From assembly GCF_002368095.1 (NCBI RefSeq), contig NZ_AP018227.1, forward strand, positions 3,629,563-3,693,562: a stretch of DNA of 64,000 nucleotides. Direction: 5' to 3'. This DNA comes from Calothrix parasitica NIES-267 (GTDB taxonomy: Bacteria > Cyanobacteriota > Cyanobacteriia > Cyanobacteriales > Nostocaceae). Under the pieces are notes generated by a model. That model made no database searches and was not told the DNA's origin. It saw only the letters and a list, made by a program, of their open reading frames with translations. The position numbers and the translations under genes are program-made. Shown here in pieces: positions 8,221-18,233 of the stretch (position 1 is its first letter; every line of letters begins with the position of its first letter).

Positions 8221-8265
8221 ATTAAGGGGTAGGTCAAAGGTTTGAGGTCAAAGGTCAAAGGTAGT
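8221..8265. repeat. Heptamer array (AGGTCAAAGGT type)
   Basis: Degenerate GGTCAAA/GGTTTGA units in the spacer upstream of the lipoprotein gene. Related units occur at 8375-8412, where they touch the 3' end of the next minus-strand gene. Confidence 0.7.
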
Positions 8266-8406
8266 GAATGAATAAAGAATTTATAGGAAATTTAATTTGA
8301 GTCAAGTATATTCCTTTGGGATAGATATCCTCCCTGTCCGTTTAAATTTTTGAACCTGTATTGATAAACCTTTAACCTCAAGCCTTTGACCTTTAACCTC
8401 AAACCT

Positions 8407-8988
8407 TTACAAAGGAATCAAATCTGTAAAATGCTGTAATAATTGGTCGTTAGTCAATTCATCACCTAATTGTGCTGGTGACCAGTGTACTTGAACTGCT
8501 CGTAATTTATTTTTGTAATTTAAGTCAATTAAAGCCTTTAAAGCATCTTGGAGAGCAGCAATATTTGATAAATCATCTTCTAGTTGGGCTACTTCTCCTT
8601 CATAAGCAACCGTAATCATCACAACAATATTGCGGGTGACGGGAACGGAAAAATCATCGCTATTATCCGAGAGTTCTTCCAATGGTTGGCTTAAATAGCG
8701 TTGTGCTGAATCGGTAAATAGTTCTTGAACGTAGTCTCCTGCTTCTCCTTCATTGAAAAAAACATCCCCTTCATTCGCAGCAGACATCCATGATTCATCA
8801 TATTGCAGCAAAGATTCGCAAATAGAAACCAATTCCTCTCCCATAACTTCCATATCACCATCGGAACTAACTGCTTCCCTAGCGCTATGGTTTAATGCTC
8901 CTAAAATAGGTGCAACTTCCGAACCGCTCAGATGTAGCATGATACGACAAACTACATACCGAGTACGACCCATCATTTTATTGAACAT
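8407..8988 (-). CDS. DUF1517-like conserved cyanobacterial protein
   Basis: A 193-aa acidic soluble protein. The segment VTRNIVVMITVAYEGEVAQLEDDLSNIAALQDALKALIDL resembles the C-terminal part of DUF1517 proteins, where a beta strand precedes a helical pair. The usual DUF1517 N-terminal transmembrane and Gly-rich part is absent, so it may be a short relative. ATG start with GAGCAGTT-type upstream sequence; no partner gene on the same strand nearby. No function is known. Confidence 0.7.
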   Translation of the reverse strand: MFNKMMGRTRYVVCRIMLHLSGSEVAPILGALNHSAREAVSSDGDMEVMGEELVSICESLLQYDESWMSAANEGDVFFNEGEAGDYVQELFTDSAQRYLSQPLEELSDNSDDFSVPVTRNIVVMITVAYEGEVAQLEDDLSNIAALQDALKALIDLNYKNKLRAVQVHWSPAQLGDELTNDQLLQHFTDLIPL

Positions 8989-9210
8989 TCCTAACTGCTC
9001 CTTTTTATGAAAGTTTAATTAATAATATTATGAATTAATAATCAAGGATTGGGGATTGGGCATGGATAATTATTTTCTCGTTATTTTATAAATATTTAAT
9101 TTATATATTAATAAAGTTATTTTAAAGTTATTTTGAAATAAATGCGCTCAATCAAAAAATAAGAACATTAAAATAAAAAGATTATTTGCTAATAAAACAG
9201 GGAATTAACT

Positions 9211-9260
9211 AATTTCCAATGCCCAATGCCCAATACCCAATACCCAATACCCAATACCCT
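9211..9260. repeat. CCCAATR heptamer array
   Basis: Six to seven CCCAATG/CCCAATA units, close to the STRR1 class (CCCCART) of heterocystous cyanobacteria, 3' to the pentapeptide gene. Confidence 0.9.
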
Positions 9261-9262
9261 AT

Positions 9263-10822
9263 TTAATTAAAATAATGAAAACCTTTAAAGAAATCAATAA
9301 CGGTATTTAAAGAAGGATGTCTAGATTTAGAAAGTTCGCTTAACTCATTATCGTATAAATCTGTTTCAATCTGGGGATGGTCAATTAGTCTTTTGCCAAA
9401 ATGCTGATTATCATAAATCATCAAATTTGTTGCACTAGAATTTGTTAAGATTGTTTGGGTAGGGGCTTTAAAAAAGTTTAGCTTTGCTGCGATTTCTAAA
9501 ATTTTTGTGGCATTTTTGATAATATTTTCATTCTCTATTACTTGCTCGAATGAAGTAGTTAGTTGCCGCATTTGTTGGCTATTGATAAGTTCATGATTAT
9601 TTTCTTGAGCAGTAATCATTTCTATAGCTCTATATATATTTTTTTGGGTAGCAGTAGCATCTCTGAAAGGAATAATTGCCATGTAAGCAATGGGAAATAA
9701 ACTTTCGTCGCTATCTACACGGAAGGTAAAAACAGTGCGACGACGACCTATTTCCATGCTAGGAGGTTGTTTTAATTCTCGATATTTTTGAGTAATTTGG
9801 AAAAATGCGCCAGCTAAAGCAAAATTAGCTTCTGGATCTAAAGGTCTATCAATAATAATCCGAATAGTTGGAGGAGTTTCGTTGAAAAATTCTCCCGAAT
9901 CTTCAGCATTTAAATGGTGAATGATAGACCTGTCTCCTTTTTTGCTCAAGTCCACCCATTCACAAATCAACATATCGGTTTTTAAGCCAAATCGAGAGGT
10001 AGCATAAAGTTTAGCTCCGGTTAAAGATGCACCTGTTAAATCAGCACCAACCCATTCAGCTTGAATTAGTTTTGCATAAGTTAAATCGGCATGTACGAAA
10101 CTTGTATTAGTTAAATTAGCATTACTTAAATCGGCTCCAGCCAAATTCGCACCGCTTAATTTAGCACCGCTTAAATCAGCCCAAGATAGATTTGCACCTC
10201 TTAAATCAGCCCATCGGAGATTTGCATCGCTGAGGTTAGCACCGCTAAGATTAGCACGAAACATATTCACTTGACGGAGTTCGGCTTCTCTTAAATTAGC
10301 ACCGCTCAAGTCAGCACGAGTTAAATTAGTACTATTTAAAGTCGCTTGTTCTAGATTTGCAGCAACTAAGGACGCACCTTTAAAACAAGCTTGGTTGAGA
10401 TTTGCACCTCGTAGAACAGCATGACGCAGTGTAGCTTCGCGCAAATCAGCATTGCTCAAATTTGCTTCTAATAAATTAGCACGACTGAAATCAGCCCGAA
10501 TTAATTCACCTCTGATCAAAGAAGCTCGAACTAGCTGAGCATTGTTTAAATTAGCTCGAATCAAATTAGCTACATTTAAACTAGCTTTATTGAGATTAGC
10601 TCCTTCAAGATGGGCACCACTAAGTCTTGCTACATTGAGTTGAGCATAACTTAAATTAGCTTTCGTAAGATTAGAACCACTAAGATTTACTATGCTTAAA
10701 TCGGCATAACTTAAATCCACACCGCTAAGCTTTATCCCAGCTAAATTAGCTTCAGGGATAACAATACCGCTAAAGTCTCTAAATCCAAGAGCGTATTTTT
10801 CCAACAATTCTTCTACATTCAT
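9263..10822 (-). CDS. Pentapeptide-repeat protein with extra C-terminal domain
   Basis: 519 aa. Residues about 20-275 consist of roughly fifty A(D/N)LXX pentapeptides, for example ANLSGANLSDANLRWADLRG, which fold as a right-handed quadrilateral beta helix. The segment after it (about 325-410: IRIIIDRPLDPEANFALAGAFF, then a basic GRRRTVFTFRVDSDE) is a distinct globular domain. A helical tail follows. No signal peptide is present, so it is probably cytoplasmic. Pentapeptide proteins are abundant in cyanobacteria, but most lack a known role. The unlabelled C-terminal domain is the part that could indicate function. Confidence 0.9.
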   Translation of the reverse strand: MNVEELLEKYALGFRDFSGIVIPEANLAGIKLSGVDLSYADLSIVNLSGSNLTKANLSYAQLNVARLSGAHLEGANLNKASLNVANLIRANLNNAQLVRASLIRGELIRADFSRANLLEANLSNADLREATLRHAVLRGANLNQACFKGASLVAANLEQATLNSTNLTRADLSGANLREAELRQVNMFRANLSGANLSDANLRWADLRGANLSWADLSGAKLSGANLAGADLSNANLTNTSFVHADLTYAKLIQAEWVGADLTGASLTGAKLYATSRFGLKTDMLICEWVDLSKKGDRSIIHHLNAEDSGEFFNETPPTIRIIIDRPLDPEANFALAGAFFQITQKYRELKQPPSMEIGRRRTVFTFRVDSDESLFPIAYMAIIPFRDATATQKNIYRAIEMITAQENNHELINSQQMRQLTTSFEQVIENENIIKNATKILEIAAKLNFFKAPTQTILTNSSATNLMIYDNQHFGKRLIDHPQIETDLYDNELSELSKSRHPSLNTVIDFFKGFHYFN

Positions 10823-10888
10823 TGATGCTACCTCTGATTTTTTTTTAGTTGGTAAATTATGCGGAAATTAAGTAATATCTAATTCGGT

Positions 10889-10984
10889 TGGGAGGTTAAA
10901 GGTTAAAGGTCAAAGGTTAAAGGTGGTGAATTTTTAAGTTCTAACTCCTAATTCTTAATTCCTAATTCCTAACTCCTAACTTTT
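10889..10984. repeat. Heptamer arrays (AGGTTAA and CTAACTC types)
   Basis: Two adjacent arrays, 10889-10926 and 10940-10983, lie in the divergent promoter region between the pentapeptide gene and tyrA. Any tyrA promoter must lie within or between them. Confidence 0.85.
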
Positions 10985-11021
10985 TCTCCCCCTCTTCCCC
11001 CTTCTCTTATAAAAATTAAGT

Positions 11022-11864
11022 ATGATAATTGGCATAGTTGGTCTTGGATTAATAGGTGGTTCTTTAGCTTTAGATTTGAAAAAGCAAGGACATCACGTTT
11101 TGGGAGTTAGTCACCGCGATTCAACTACTCAAAGAGCAATATCTTTAGGAATTGTTTCCCAAGCATCGGTAAATATGAGCTTGCTATCGGATGCGGAGGT
11201 CGTATTTATTTGTACACCTCTAGGATTTATTATTCCCACACTTGAGCAATTGATTGCTCATTTACCAAGTTCTTGTGTAATAACTGATGTCGGTTCGGTG
11301 AAAACTCCCATTGTGAAAGGGATTTCACCCGTGTGGGAAAATTTTGTTGGGGGACACCCAATGGCTGGTAGTAACGATTCTGGAATAGAAGCTGCGTGTA
11401 AAAATTTATTTAACGATAAGCCTTACGTACTAACACCTATAAATACAACTCCGACAACAGCAATTACAGTTGTTGAAAATCTTATTAGTCAGTTGGGTGT
11501 CAATATTCATTACTGTTCCCCAGAGGAACACGATAAAGCAGTTAGTTTAATTTCTCATTTACCAGTAATGTCTAGTGCTTCATTAATTGCAGCTTGCGAA
11601 AAAGAAGCCGATTCTCAAGTGCGTCTGCTAGCTCAAAAGTTTGCTAGTTCTGGCTTTCGCGATACATCTCGCGTCGGTGGAGGAAATCCGGAATTGGGAG
11701 TGATGATGGCAAAATACAATCGAGAAGCTTTGTTGATGTCGCTACAAAACTATCGCTCGAACCTTGATGAATTAATTAAATTGATTGAGCGAGAAGATTG
11801 GACAAGTTTGGAGCAAATTTTGCATTCAACCCAACAAGCAAGAGGTAAGTTTGTGGAACAGTGA
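11022..11864 (+). CDS. tyrA: Prephenate/arogenate dehydrogenase
   Basis: NAD(P)-dependent oxidative decarboxylation in the last steps of tyrosine synthesis. 280 aa with an N-terminal dinucleotide-binding fold (MIIGIVGLGLIGGSLALDL), TDVGSVK, GGHPMAGS and LISHLPVMSSASL with the conserved substrate-side histidines. Cyanobacterial members usually prefer arogenate, which is inferred and not visible. ATG start directly follows an AT-rich leader. The final codons GAA CAG TGA lie in the first unit of a GAACAGT heptamer array, so the natural C-terminus may have been trimmed or replaced. There is no fused chorismate mutase domain. Confidence 0.93.
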   Translation: MIIGIVGLGLIGGSLALDLKKQGHHVLGVSHRDSTTQRAISLGIVSQASVNMSLLSDAEVVFICTPLGFIIPTLEQLIAHLPSSCVITDVGSVKTPIVKGISPVWENFVGGHPMAGSNDSGIEAACKNLFNDKPYVLTPINTTPTTAITVVENLISQLGVNIHYCSPEEHDKAVSLISHLPVMSSASLIAACEKEADSQVRLLAQKFASSGFRDTSRVGGGNPELGVMMAKYNREALLMSLQNYRSNLDELIKLIEREDWTSLEQILHSTQQARGKFVEQ

Positions 11865-11958
11865 ACAGTGAGCAGTGAACAGTGAGCAGTTAAATCTCCT
11901 TGTCCCCTTGTCCCCTTGTCCCCTTGTCTCCCCATCTCCCCATCTCCCCCTCTCTCCC
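11856..11958. repeat. GAACAGT heptamers followed by CTTGTCCC octamers
   Basis: Five heptamers (11856-11890) overlap the tyrA stop codon. A CTTGTCCC/CCCCATCT octamer array (about 11895-11955) follows. Confidence 0.9.
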
Positions 11959-12016
11959 TGTTAGTTATTCCAAGATTTTGGGAATTCTGGAACTGTAGCG
12001 GACAAGTGGGGATTGG

Positions 12017-14224
12017 GTGATGTGGGTGTTGTTGAAGAAGTTAGTATGGAAATTTCGTGGTGTTTTAATTGCTTGTCCTGGTGTTGCTATTTTGTTGATT
12101 GGATTGCGCTCTGTTGGGTCGTTACAATCTTTGGAATTAGCTGCTTGGGACTATTTTATACGTTTGCGTCCGTCGGAAGCGGTTGATTCGCGGATTGTGG
12201 TTGTTGAGTTGAATGAGTTGGATATACGAAAGCAGGGATATCCTTTATCTGATGGAAAACTGGCTCGTGTAATATCAATTCTGAACAAAAATCAACCTAG
12301 AGTTATTGGACTTGATATTTACCGCGATTTACCTGTAGCACCTGGTTCTAAACAGTTGGAAGAGGTTTTCGCTTCTACACCAAATTTATTTGGAGTTCAG
12401 AAGGTGACTGGTGGTAATTCTAATTCCGTGAATCCATCACCTCAATTAAAAGAATTGGGTCAGGTCGCTGCTTCGGATGTAGTGTTAGACGAAGATGGTA
12501 GGGTAAGACGAAGTTTATTAACTTTGGCAAATAAAGATGGCGAGATTTTAGCGGGTTTAGGAACTCAGATGGCTTTGAGTTATCTGGAATCGGAAGATAT
12601 TGATTTAGAAGTTGTTGACCAACAAGCTCTGAAATACAAACTTGGTAAAGCTACTTTTGTCGGTCTTAAAAAAAATGATGGTAGCTATGTTAGCACAGAT
12701 ATTCTAGGTGGTTATCAGATATTAGCTAACTTTCGCAATCTCCGTTCTGGTTTTCCCACAATCTCTGTAAGTCAGGTATTAGAGGGAAAAATGCCGCCTG
12801 ATTTTGTTCGCGATCGCATTGTTTTGATTGGCCCAACAGCAGCAAGTTTGGATGACTTTTTTTTTACTCCTTACCGCGATAGAAGTAGTGGAGTTTCGAT
12901 TCATGGAGATATTGCTAGTCAATTAATTAGTGCAGCATTAGAAGGTCGTCCGCAAATTAAGGTATGGTCGGAAACCTATGAATATCTGTGGATTTGTGGG
13001 TGGTCATTTGTCGGAGCAATATTAATTTGGATGCGACGGAGTAGGAAAAATACTAGTTTGTTCTATTCGTCAAGTTTGGTTGTTCTGCTTTTAGGATTTG
13101 GTTTGATAGGTGCGAGTTATTTAGCTTTCCTATTAGAAGCATGGTGGGTTCCTGTGGTACCGGGAATTTTGGCTTTATTCGGTTCTGCAATTTCAGTTAC
13201 GGGAATTATTGCTCGCGATACATCAAAAATGCGTCAAACTTTTGGTCGTTATCTTACTTCGGAAGTCGTGACAACTTTATTAGAAACACCAGAAGGTTCA
13301 AAGATTGGTGGAGAGAAAAGAAATGTGGCAATTCTATTTTCTGATTTACGGGGATTTTCCGCGATGTCAGAAAAGGTTCCTCCAGAAAAAATGGTGGAAA
13401 TTATCAATCTTTATTTAGCGGACATGACTGACACTATTACTCATTATAAAGGTACAATTAATGAGTTTATGGGTGATGGTATTTTTGTGATGTTTGGTGC
13501 CCCGGTTTCGTTTGTAGACAACGAAGAACGGGCTGTAGCTTGTGCAGTTGCCATGCAATTAGCTATGGATGGAATCAATCAAAAGTTAGTCAAAATGGAT
13601 ATAACACCTTTAGAAATGGGTATTGGTATTCATTGTGGGGAAGTAATTGCAGGTAGTATTGGCTCTAAACAGAGGGCAAAGTATACTATTTTGGGAAGCA
13701 ATGTAAACCTTGCGGCTCGGATTGAAACTTATACCGTAGGAGGACAAATACTTGTGTCCCAAGAAATGCTTGAAGCAGTAGGAGAAATTATCCAAACTTC
13801 TGGAGAAATGGAAGTACAGCCGAAAGGATTTAGTAAACCAATTTCAATTTTTGAAATAGCAGGAATTGGTGGTAAATATAATTTGTTTTTACCTGAAGAA
13901 AATATCTCTTTTGTTTCTTTAGCAAATCAAATACCTGTAAAATATAGAGTTGCAAAAGGTAAACATATTTCTGATGAAGAATTCAAAGGTTTCTTTGTCA
14001 AATTATCTTTAGATGGTGCTGAGTTATCAACAGCAGAAACTCTAGAAGTTTTCAGCAATATCCAGATACAGCTATATATAGAAAACGAACAATTAAATCA
14101 GCAGATTATTCACGCTAAGGTAGTCAAAATATTGAGTGACAACCAAAATAATTACCGACTTCGTTTTACCGTATTACCTACAGAAATAAAAGCTTGGTTT
14201 GAAGATTTATGTATTAGAGAATGA
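12017..14224 (+). CDS. CHASE2-domain class III nucleotide cyclase
   Basis: A 735-aa membrane receptor that should make a cyclic nucleotide. N-terminal membrane segment (about 16-36), an extracytoplasmic CHASE2 sensor (about 40-310), then three transmembrane helices (about 322-398). The class III cyclase domain is at about 430-615: metal aspartates Asp443 (FSDLRGFS) and Asp487 (MGDGIF), and transition-state Asn564 and Arg568 (VNLAARIE). The position three residues before the GD, lysine in adenylyl cyclases, is Glu483 (NEFMGD), as in guanylyl cyclases; the second purine position is Thr557. Substrate is therefore uncertain. The C-terminal 110 residues (FFVKLSLDGAEL) may be a PilZ-like fold (weak). 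The stop codon lies at the edge of a GGAATGG array. Confidence 0.9.
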   Translation: MMWVLLKKLVWKFRGVLIACPGVAILLIGLRSVGSLQSLELAAWDYFIRLRPSEAVDSRIVVVELNELDIRKQGYPLSDGKLARVISILNKNQPRVIGLDIYRDLPVAPGSKQLEEVFASTPNLFGVQKVTGGNSNSVNPSPQLKELGQVAASDVVLDEDGRVRRSLLTLANKDGEILAGLGTQMALSYLESEDIDLEVVDQQALKYKLGKATFVGLKKNDGSYVSTDILGGYQILANFRNLRSGFPTISVSQVLEGKMPPDFVRDRIVLIGPTAASLDDFFFTPYRDRSSGVSIHGDIASQLISAALEGRPQIKVWSETYEYLWICGWSFVGAILIWMRRSRKNTSLFYSSSLVVLLLGFGLIGASYLAFLLEAWWVPVVPGILALFGSAISVTGIIARDTSKMRQTFGRYLTSEVVTTLLETPEGSKIGGEKRNVAILFSDLRGFSAMSEKVPPEKMVEIINLYLADMTDTITHYKGTINEFMGDGIFVMFGAPVSFVDNEERAVACAVAMQLAMDGINQKLVKMDITPLEMGIGIHCGEVIAGSIGSKQRAKYTILGSNVNLAARIETYTVGGQILVSQEMLEAVGEIIQTSGEMEVQPKGFSKPISIFEIAGIGGKYNLFLPEENISFVSLANQIPVKYRVAKGKHISDEEFKGFFVKLSLDGAELSTAETLEVFSNIQIQLYIENEQLNQQIIHAKVVKILSDNQNNYRLRFTVLPTEIKAWFEDLCIRE

Positions 14225-14280
14225 GGAATGGGGAATGGGGAATGAGAAATAAGAAATAATAAATAATAAATAATAAATAG
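14222..14280. repeat. GGAATGG / AATAAATA arrays
   Basis: GGAATGG-type units followed by ATAATAA-type units in the convergent gap between the cyclase and the exoprotein fragment. Confidence 0.7.
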
Positions 14281-14285
14281 TAGTT

Positions 14286-15584
14286 TTAACTCAAGGATTG
14301 ACAATTAGCTTGAGATATTTGTTTCGATTTGGATATAGCTCCCGGAACTTCTGCGACAAATTCAATATTACCTGCTGAATCTACAATCCATCCTTGAGCT
14401 TCAATAATCTGTTTTTTAGCTTGGTTATGATTATTTATTGAATTAGAAGATATAGAGTTTAAATCTATTTCAGACCTAGGAACTAAATTTACTAAATCAA
14501 ATATTGGATTGTTCGCTGTAAATAATTGATTGGGATTTTCTGGGATTCCAGCACGTCCGGTTATTACAAAATTATTACCTGAATTTGCACTACATCCAGC
14601 CACTATTTTTTTACTAGCGTCAGTCAGTCTTATTGGTAGTTCTGCTAAATCAAAATTAGGGTTAATTGTAATAGTATTAATATCAACAACACCATTAAAT
14701 TCTGCTCCTTTAGCAGAAGTAGCTGTAATATCGCTTTCTGAGGTCGAAAATTCTCTAAATTCTGTACCTAAAACACCTTTTGTATTTATACTTACTTTAC
14801 CCCCGAAACTACCTTCTGAATTAGCCGAAATATCGCTATTTTCAAAAGCTGCAAGAATTTGAGTATCGATATCAATATTTCCTCCATCTCCAGCACCAGA
14901 AGCAGCAGAAATACTGCTCTTACGTCTTAGTATTAAATTATGAGCTTGTAAATTAATACCACCACCCCTACCCGAAGCAGTCGTAGCGCTAATAGTTCCT
15001 TGATTATTCATATTAATAGAATCAGCATTTACTTGTAATTTTCCAGCATTACCAGACCCGTCATTTTTTACAGCTAATAAAGCACCATCAGCAATATCCA
15101 ATTGATTCGTATTAATAGTAACTGTTCCCGAATCTCCGGTCAGAATTATTGGAATTCCTAAAATTTCTTGTAGTGATTTATCTGCAATATCAGCAGAAGA
15201 TGTAATTAAACTGGGAATAACAACTTCTTGAATAGTACCAGAACCAACTAGCTCTACTTTGTCAAAACCATTAATTATAATACTTCCCGCTGCTCCACTA
15301 TTAGCAGTGGAAGCATCTACCCTTCCTCCATCTTTAACAGTTAATCGTCGGGTATTCAAAGTTAAATTTCCACCATCACCGCTACCTAAAGTTAAAGAAG
15401 ATAAAAAACTAGCACCAGTAAAGCTCGACCCAAAACCAATTACTTCTATAAATTCGCGAGCGTTTATAGTTAAATTTCCTGCGTTACCACTATTAAAAGT
15501 TGTAGAACTAATAATTATATTTGTATTTATAGAGTTCCCACAAATTCGAGAAATTGCACATAATCTAAGAAATATTAATTTAAG
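14286..15584 (-). pseudogene. 5'-truncated TpsA-like exoprotein copy
   Basis: The frame is open from 15584 down to the stop at 14286. It matches the C-terminal half of the intact neighbour at 15575-18088 almost throughout (NSGNAGNLTINARE, then RVDASTANSGAAGS, then SGNNFVITGRAG, EAQGWIVDSAGNIEFVAEV, ANCQSLS). The first in-frame ATG (15359) lies inside a conserved repeat. The signal peptide and TPS secretion domain are missing, and the 5' end abuts the last codons of the intact copy in another frame. Without a start, signal or secretion domain it cannot be exported and is most likely a remnant of tandem duplication. It has no internal stops, so decay is recent or it serves as a recombination donor. 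Confidence 0.85.
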
Positions 15585-18088
15585 CTAAGCAGATGACAAT
15601 CAGCAGTCTGTACTCCTCCAGAATAGTTTGACACCTCGGGAATTTCTGCGACAAATTCAATTTTACCTTGTGGGTTTACAATCCATCCTTTAGCTTCAAT
15701 AATTTCTGTTTTAGTTCGGTTATGATTACGTGTCGAAGAATTAGAAGATATAGAGGTTAATTTATCGTCAGATGTAGAAACAAAATCAATTAAATTAACT
15801 ATCGGATTGTTTAAATTAAATAATTGATTGGGATTTCCTGGGTTACCACCACGTCCGGTTGCGGTAAAATTGTTACCTGAATTAGCACTACAACCAGCCT
15901 TTATTTTATTACTAGAATCAGTTAGTCCTGTTGGTAGTTCAGGTAATCCAAATTTAGGATTAATTGTAATAGTATTAATATCAACAACACCGTTAAATTC
16001 TGCTCCTCTACCAGAAGTTGCAGTAATATCGCTTTCTGGGGTTAGAAATTCTTTAAATTGAGTGCCCAAAACACCTTTTGCATTGATAGTTACTTGACCT
16101 CCGAAACTACCTTCCGAGTTAGCTGTAATATCGCTATTCTCCAAAGCTGTAAGAATTTTAGTATCAATATTTATATTTCCTCCGTCACCAGCACCAGCAG
16201 TTGCAGAAATATTACTGTTGCGTCGTAGTAGTAAAATTTGGGTATTTAAATCAATATCACCACCTCCACCTGATGTTGTAGTTGCGCTGATACTTCCTTG
16301 ATTATTAATATTAATAGAATCAGCATTTACTTGTAATTTTCCAGCATTACCAGAACCATCATTTTTCACTGCTAAAAAAGCACCGTCTGCAATATTTAAT
16401 TGATTGGTATTCATAGTTATTTCTCCCGATTCTCCAGTAAGAACTAGCGGAATTCCAAATACTTCTTGTAATGATTTGTCTTCGATGTCAGCAGAAGATG
16501 TAATTCGACTGACATTGGACGATATTGGAACAGAACCAATGATTTCTACTTTCTCAGAAGCATTAATAGTAATGCTTCCTGCTGCTCCGCTATTAACAGT
16601 AGAAGCATCTACCCTCCCACTATCTGCAACTATTAGTTTTTTTGTATTTAAGATTAAATTACCACCTTTACCACTATTAAAAGTTAAAGAGGTTAAAATA
16701 CTTTCTTTAAGGTTAGTTTGGTCAAAACCGATTACTTCTACAGATTCGCGAGCATCTATTGTCAAATTTCCAGCATTTCCACTAGAAAAAGTTGAAGAAC
16801 TAACAGTAGAACCATCCAGGGAAGCGAATCGGTTTGTTGATATATCAACATTTCCTCCATTTCCGGAATTAAAAGTGTTAGTCATAATTAAACTAGAAAA
16901 ATTTCTCTGTGCTGAACTACCAATATTTTCAACAGAATCTGAAGCTTTTATTTTAATATTAGGACCAAGTTTGGAACCAAAATTATAACCTGATATAGCA
17001 CCACCATCTTTAATAACTAATTTACCGGTAGCAATTTTGATATCACCACCCACAGCTTCTGATAATGTTTGAGTTTGCAAACTGCTGAATTGACTTTCTT
17101 GAATATTACTACCGATAATTTCTAAGGACTCGGTAGCATTAATATCTATTCCTTTAGAAGTTAAGTTTATTTGGTTACTATTGAAGATAATTGAGCCATC
17201 TTTAATATAAATTTTCTTTCCTCTTAGTTGAATATAACCAGGATTTTCTATATTTGAAATTGCAGATAAACTGTTAGATTGGAGGGATGACTGTTTTAAT
17301 AATTGAATATCTTGAAAAGTTTCGATTTTATCATAGCTAAACTCCATAGTTTGGGGAGTGAAAGTAAAATTAACTTTCCCAGAACCAACACTACCCAATT
17401 CAATTCTTCCAGAATTAGTTTTGAGGGAACCTCCTTCTAAGATAATATTCCCACCAATTAAAGCAATAGTCTTTCCCGGTGCTACTTCTAAACCTTCTGT
17501 AAGATTATCCTTCAGAGGAGAACCAAATCTATTCGCAGATAATTTATGTCCATCACCTTGAACTTTAATTTCTCCTGGATTATCTAAACCTAAACCAATA
17601 GGTGTGCTAATTGTTAATAATGGTTTATCTGGTGAAACAGCACTAAATTCAGTTCCATCTGCAAAATCAATAAAACTAGCAGTACTACCAACAAATGAAC
17701 CATTAATATCTAAACTAGCATCTTTACCAAAAATAATTCCGTTGGGATTAATTAAAAATAAATTTGCATTTCCCAATACTCCTAATTTACCCAGAATATT
17801 AGATTGATTCTTTCCTGTTACCCGAGTTAGTATATTTTGGATTGCAGTTGGGTTATTAAAATAAACGCTTCTATTATTACCGATATTAAATTCTTTAAAA
17901 CTGTGAAATAAATTACTTCCGCGAATTGCACCACCATCGATTCTGTCTTCAAGAGAGTTGATAGAATTAATTACAGAATTTTCTTTTCCTAAAGTATTAT
18001 CGGGTAATAATTGTGCTTGAACTGAAGCAACAGGTAAACATATAAAGGTTAGCGATAAACTGAATAATACTGGTTTGTGATTATACAT
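15575..18088 (-). CDS. TpsA-like filamentous hemagglutinin-type exoprotein (837 aa)
   Basis: A secreted two-partner-secretion exoprotein. Signal peptide 1-25 (cleavage SVQA/QLLP), then the FHA N-terminal TPS domain with GGAIRGSNLFHSF (51-63), the NNPTAIQNILTRVTG block and NPNG (113-116). The body is a right-handed beta-helix of degenerate repeats rich in NSGNAGN, GGNIxI and TINA. The C-terminal module has a cysteine (AGCSANSGNNF), a GRGGNPGNPNQLF stretch, a WI-type strand motif (EAKGWIVNPQGKIEFVAEI) and a last cysteine. No TpsB (POTRA-porin) gene is in the window, so export depends on one elsewhere. Likely roles are surface adhesion or aggregation (inference). Both flanks carry remnants of sister copies. 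Confidence 0.9.
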   Translation of the reverse strand: MYNHKPVLFSLSLTFICLPVASVQAQLLPDNTLGKENSVINSINSLEDRIDGGAIRGSNLFHSFKEFNIGNNRSVYFNNPTAIQNILTRVTGKNQSNILGKLGVLGNANLFLINPNGIIFGKDASLDINGSFVGSTASFIDFADGTEFSAVSPDKPLLTISTPIGLGLDNPGEIKVQGDGHKLSANRFGSPLKDNLTEGLEVAPGKTIALIGGNIILEGGSLKTNSGRIELGSVGSGKVNFTFTPQTMEFSYDKIETFQDIQLLKQSSLQSNSLSAISNIENPGYIQLRGKKIYIKDGSIIFNSNQINLTSKGIDINATESLEIIGSNIQESQFSSLQTQTLSEAVGGDIKIATGKLVIKDGGAISGYNFGSKLGPNIKIKASDSVENIGSSAQRNFSSLIMTNTFNSGNGGNVDISTNRFASLDGSTVSSSTFSSGNAGNLTIDARESVEVIGFDQTNLKESILTSLTFNSGKGGNLILNTKKLIVADSGRVDASTVNSGAAGSITINASEKVEIIGSVPISSNVSRITSSADIEDKSLQEVFGIPLVLTGESGEITMNTNQLNIADGAFLAVKNDGSGNAGKLQVNADSININNQGSISATTTSGGGGDIDLNTQILLLRRNSNISATAGAGDGGNINIDTKILTALENSDITANSEGSFGGQVTINAKGVLGTQFKEFLTPESDITATSGRGAEFNGVVDINTITINPKFGLPELPTGLTDSSNKIKAGCSANSGNNFTATGRGGNPGNPNQLFNLNNPIVNLIDFVSTSDDKLTSISSNSSTRNHNRTKTEIIEAKGWIVNPQGKIEFVAEIPEVSNYSGGVQTADCHLLSLN

Positions 18089-18233
18089 TATTCCTGATAA
18101 ATCTATAAATATTTTAATTACAACAGCAAATGCATTTATCTATAGAATTCCCAGAAATACCTATAAAATTACCAGCAGGATAATTTTATTTTTTTATTTT
18201 TTTTATCAATCTTTGAATTTTTAATATTTCATT

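Noticed and set aside
6008-11864. DAHP synthase and tyrA as an aromatic operon
   Set aside because: They are separated by three minus-strand genes and each has its own leader.
15828-17807. Plus-strand ORFs across the exoprotein gene
   Set aside because: They are proline/leucine-rich antisense shadows of repeat-coding DNA with no starts or ribosome sites; the minus frame has signal peptide and TPS domain.
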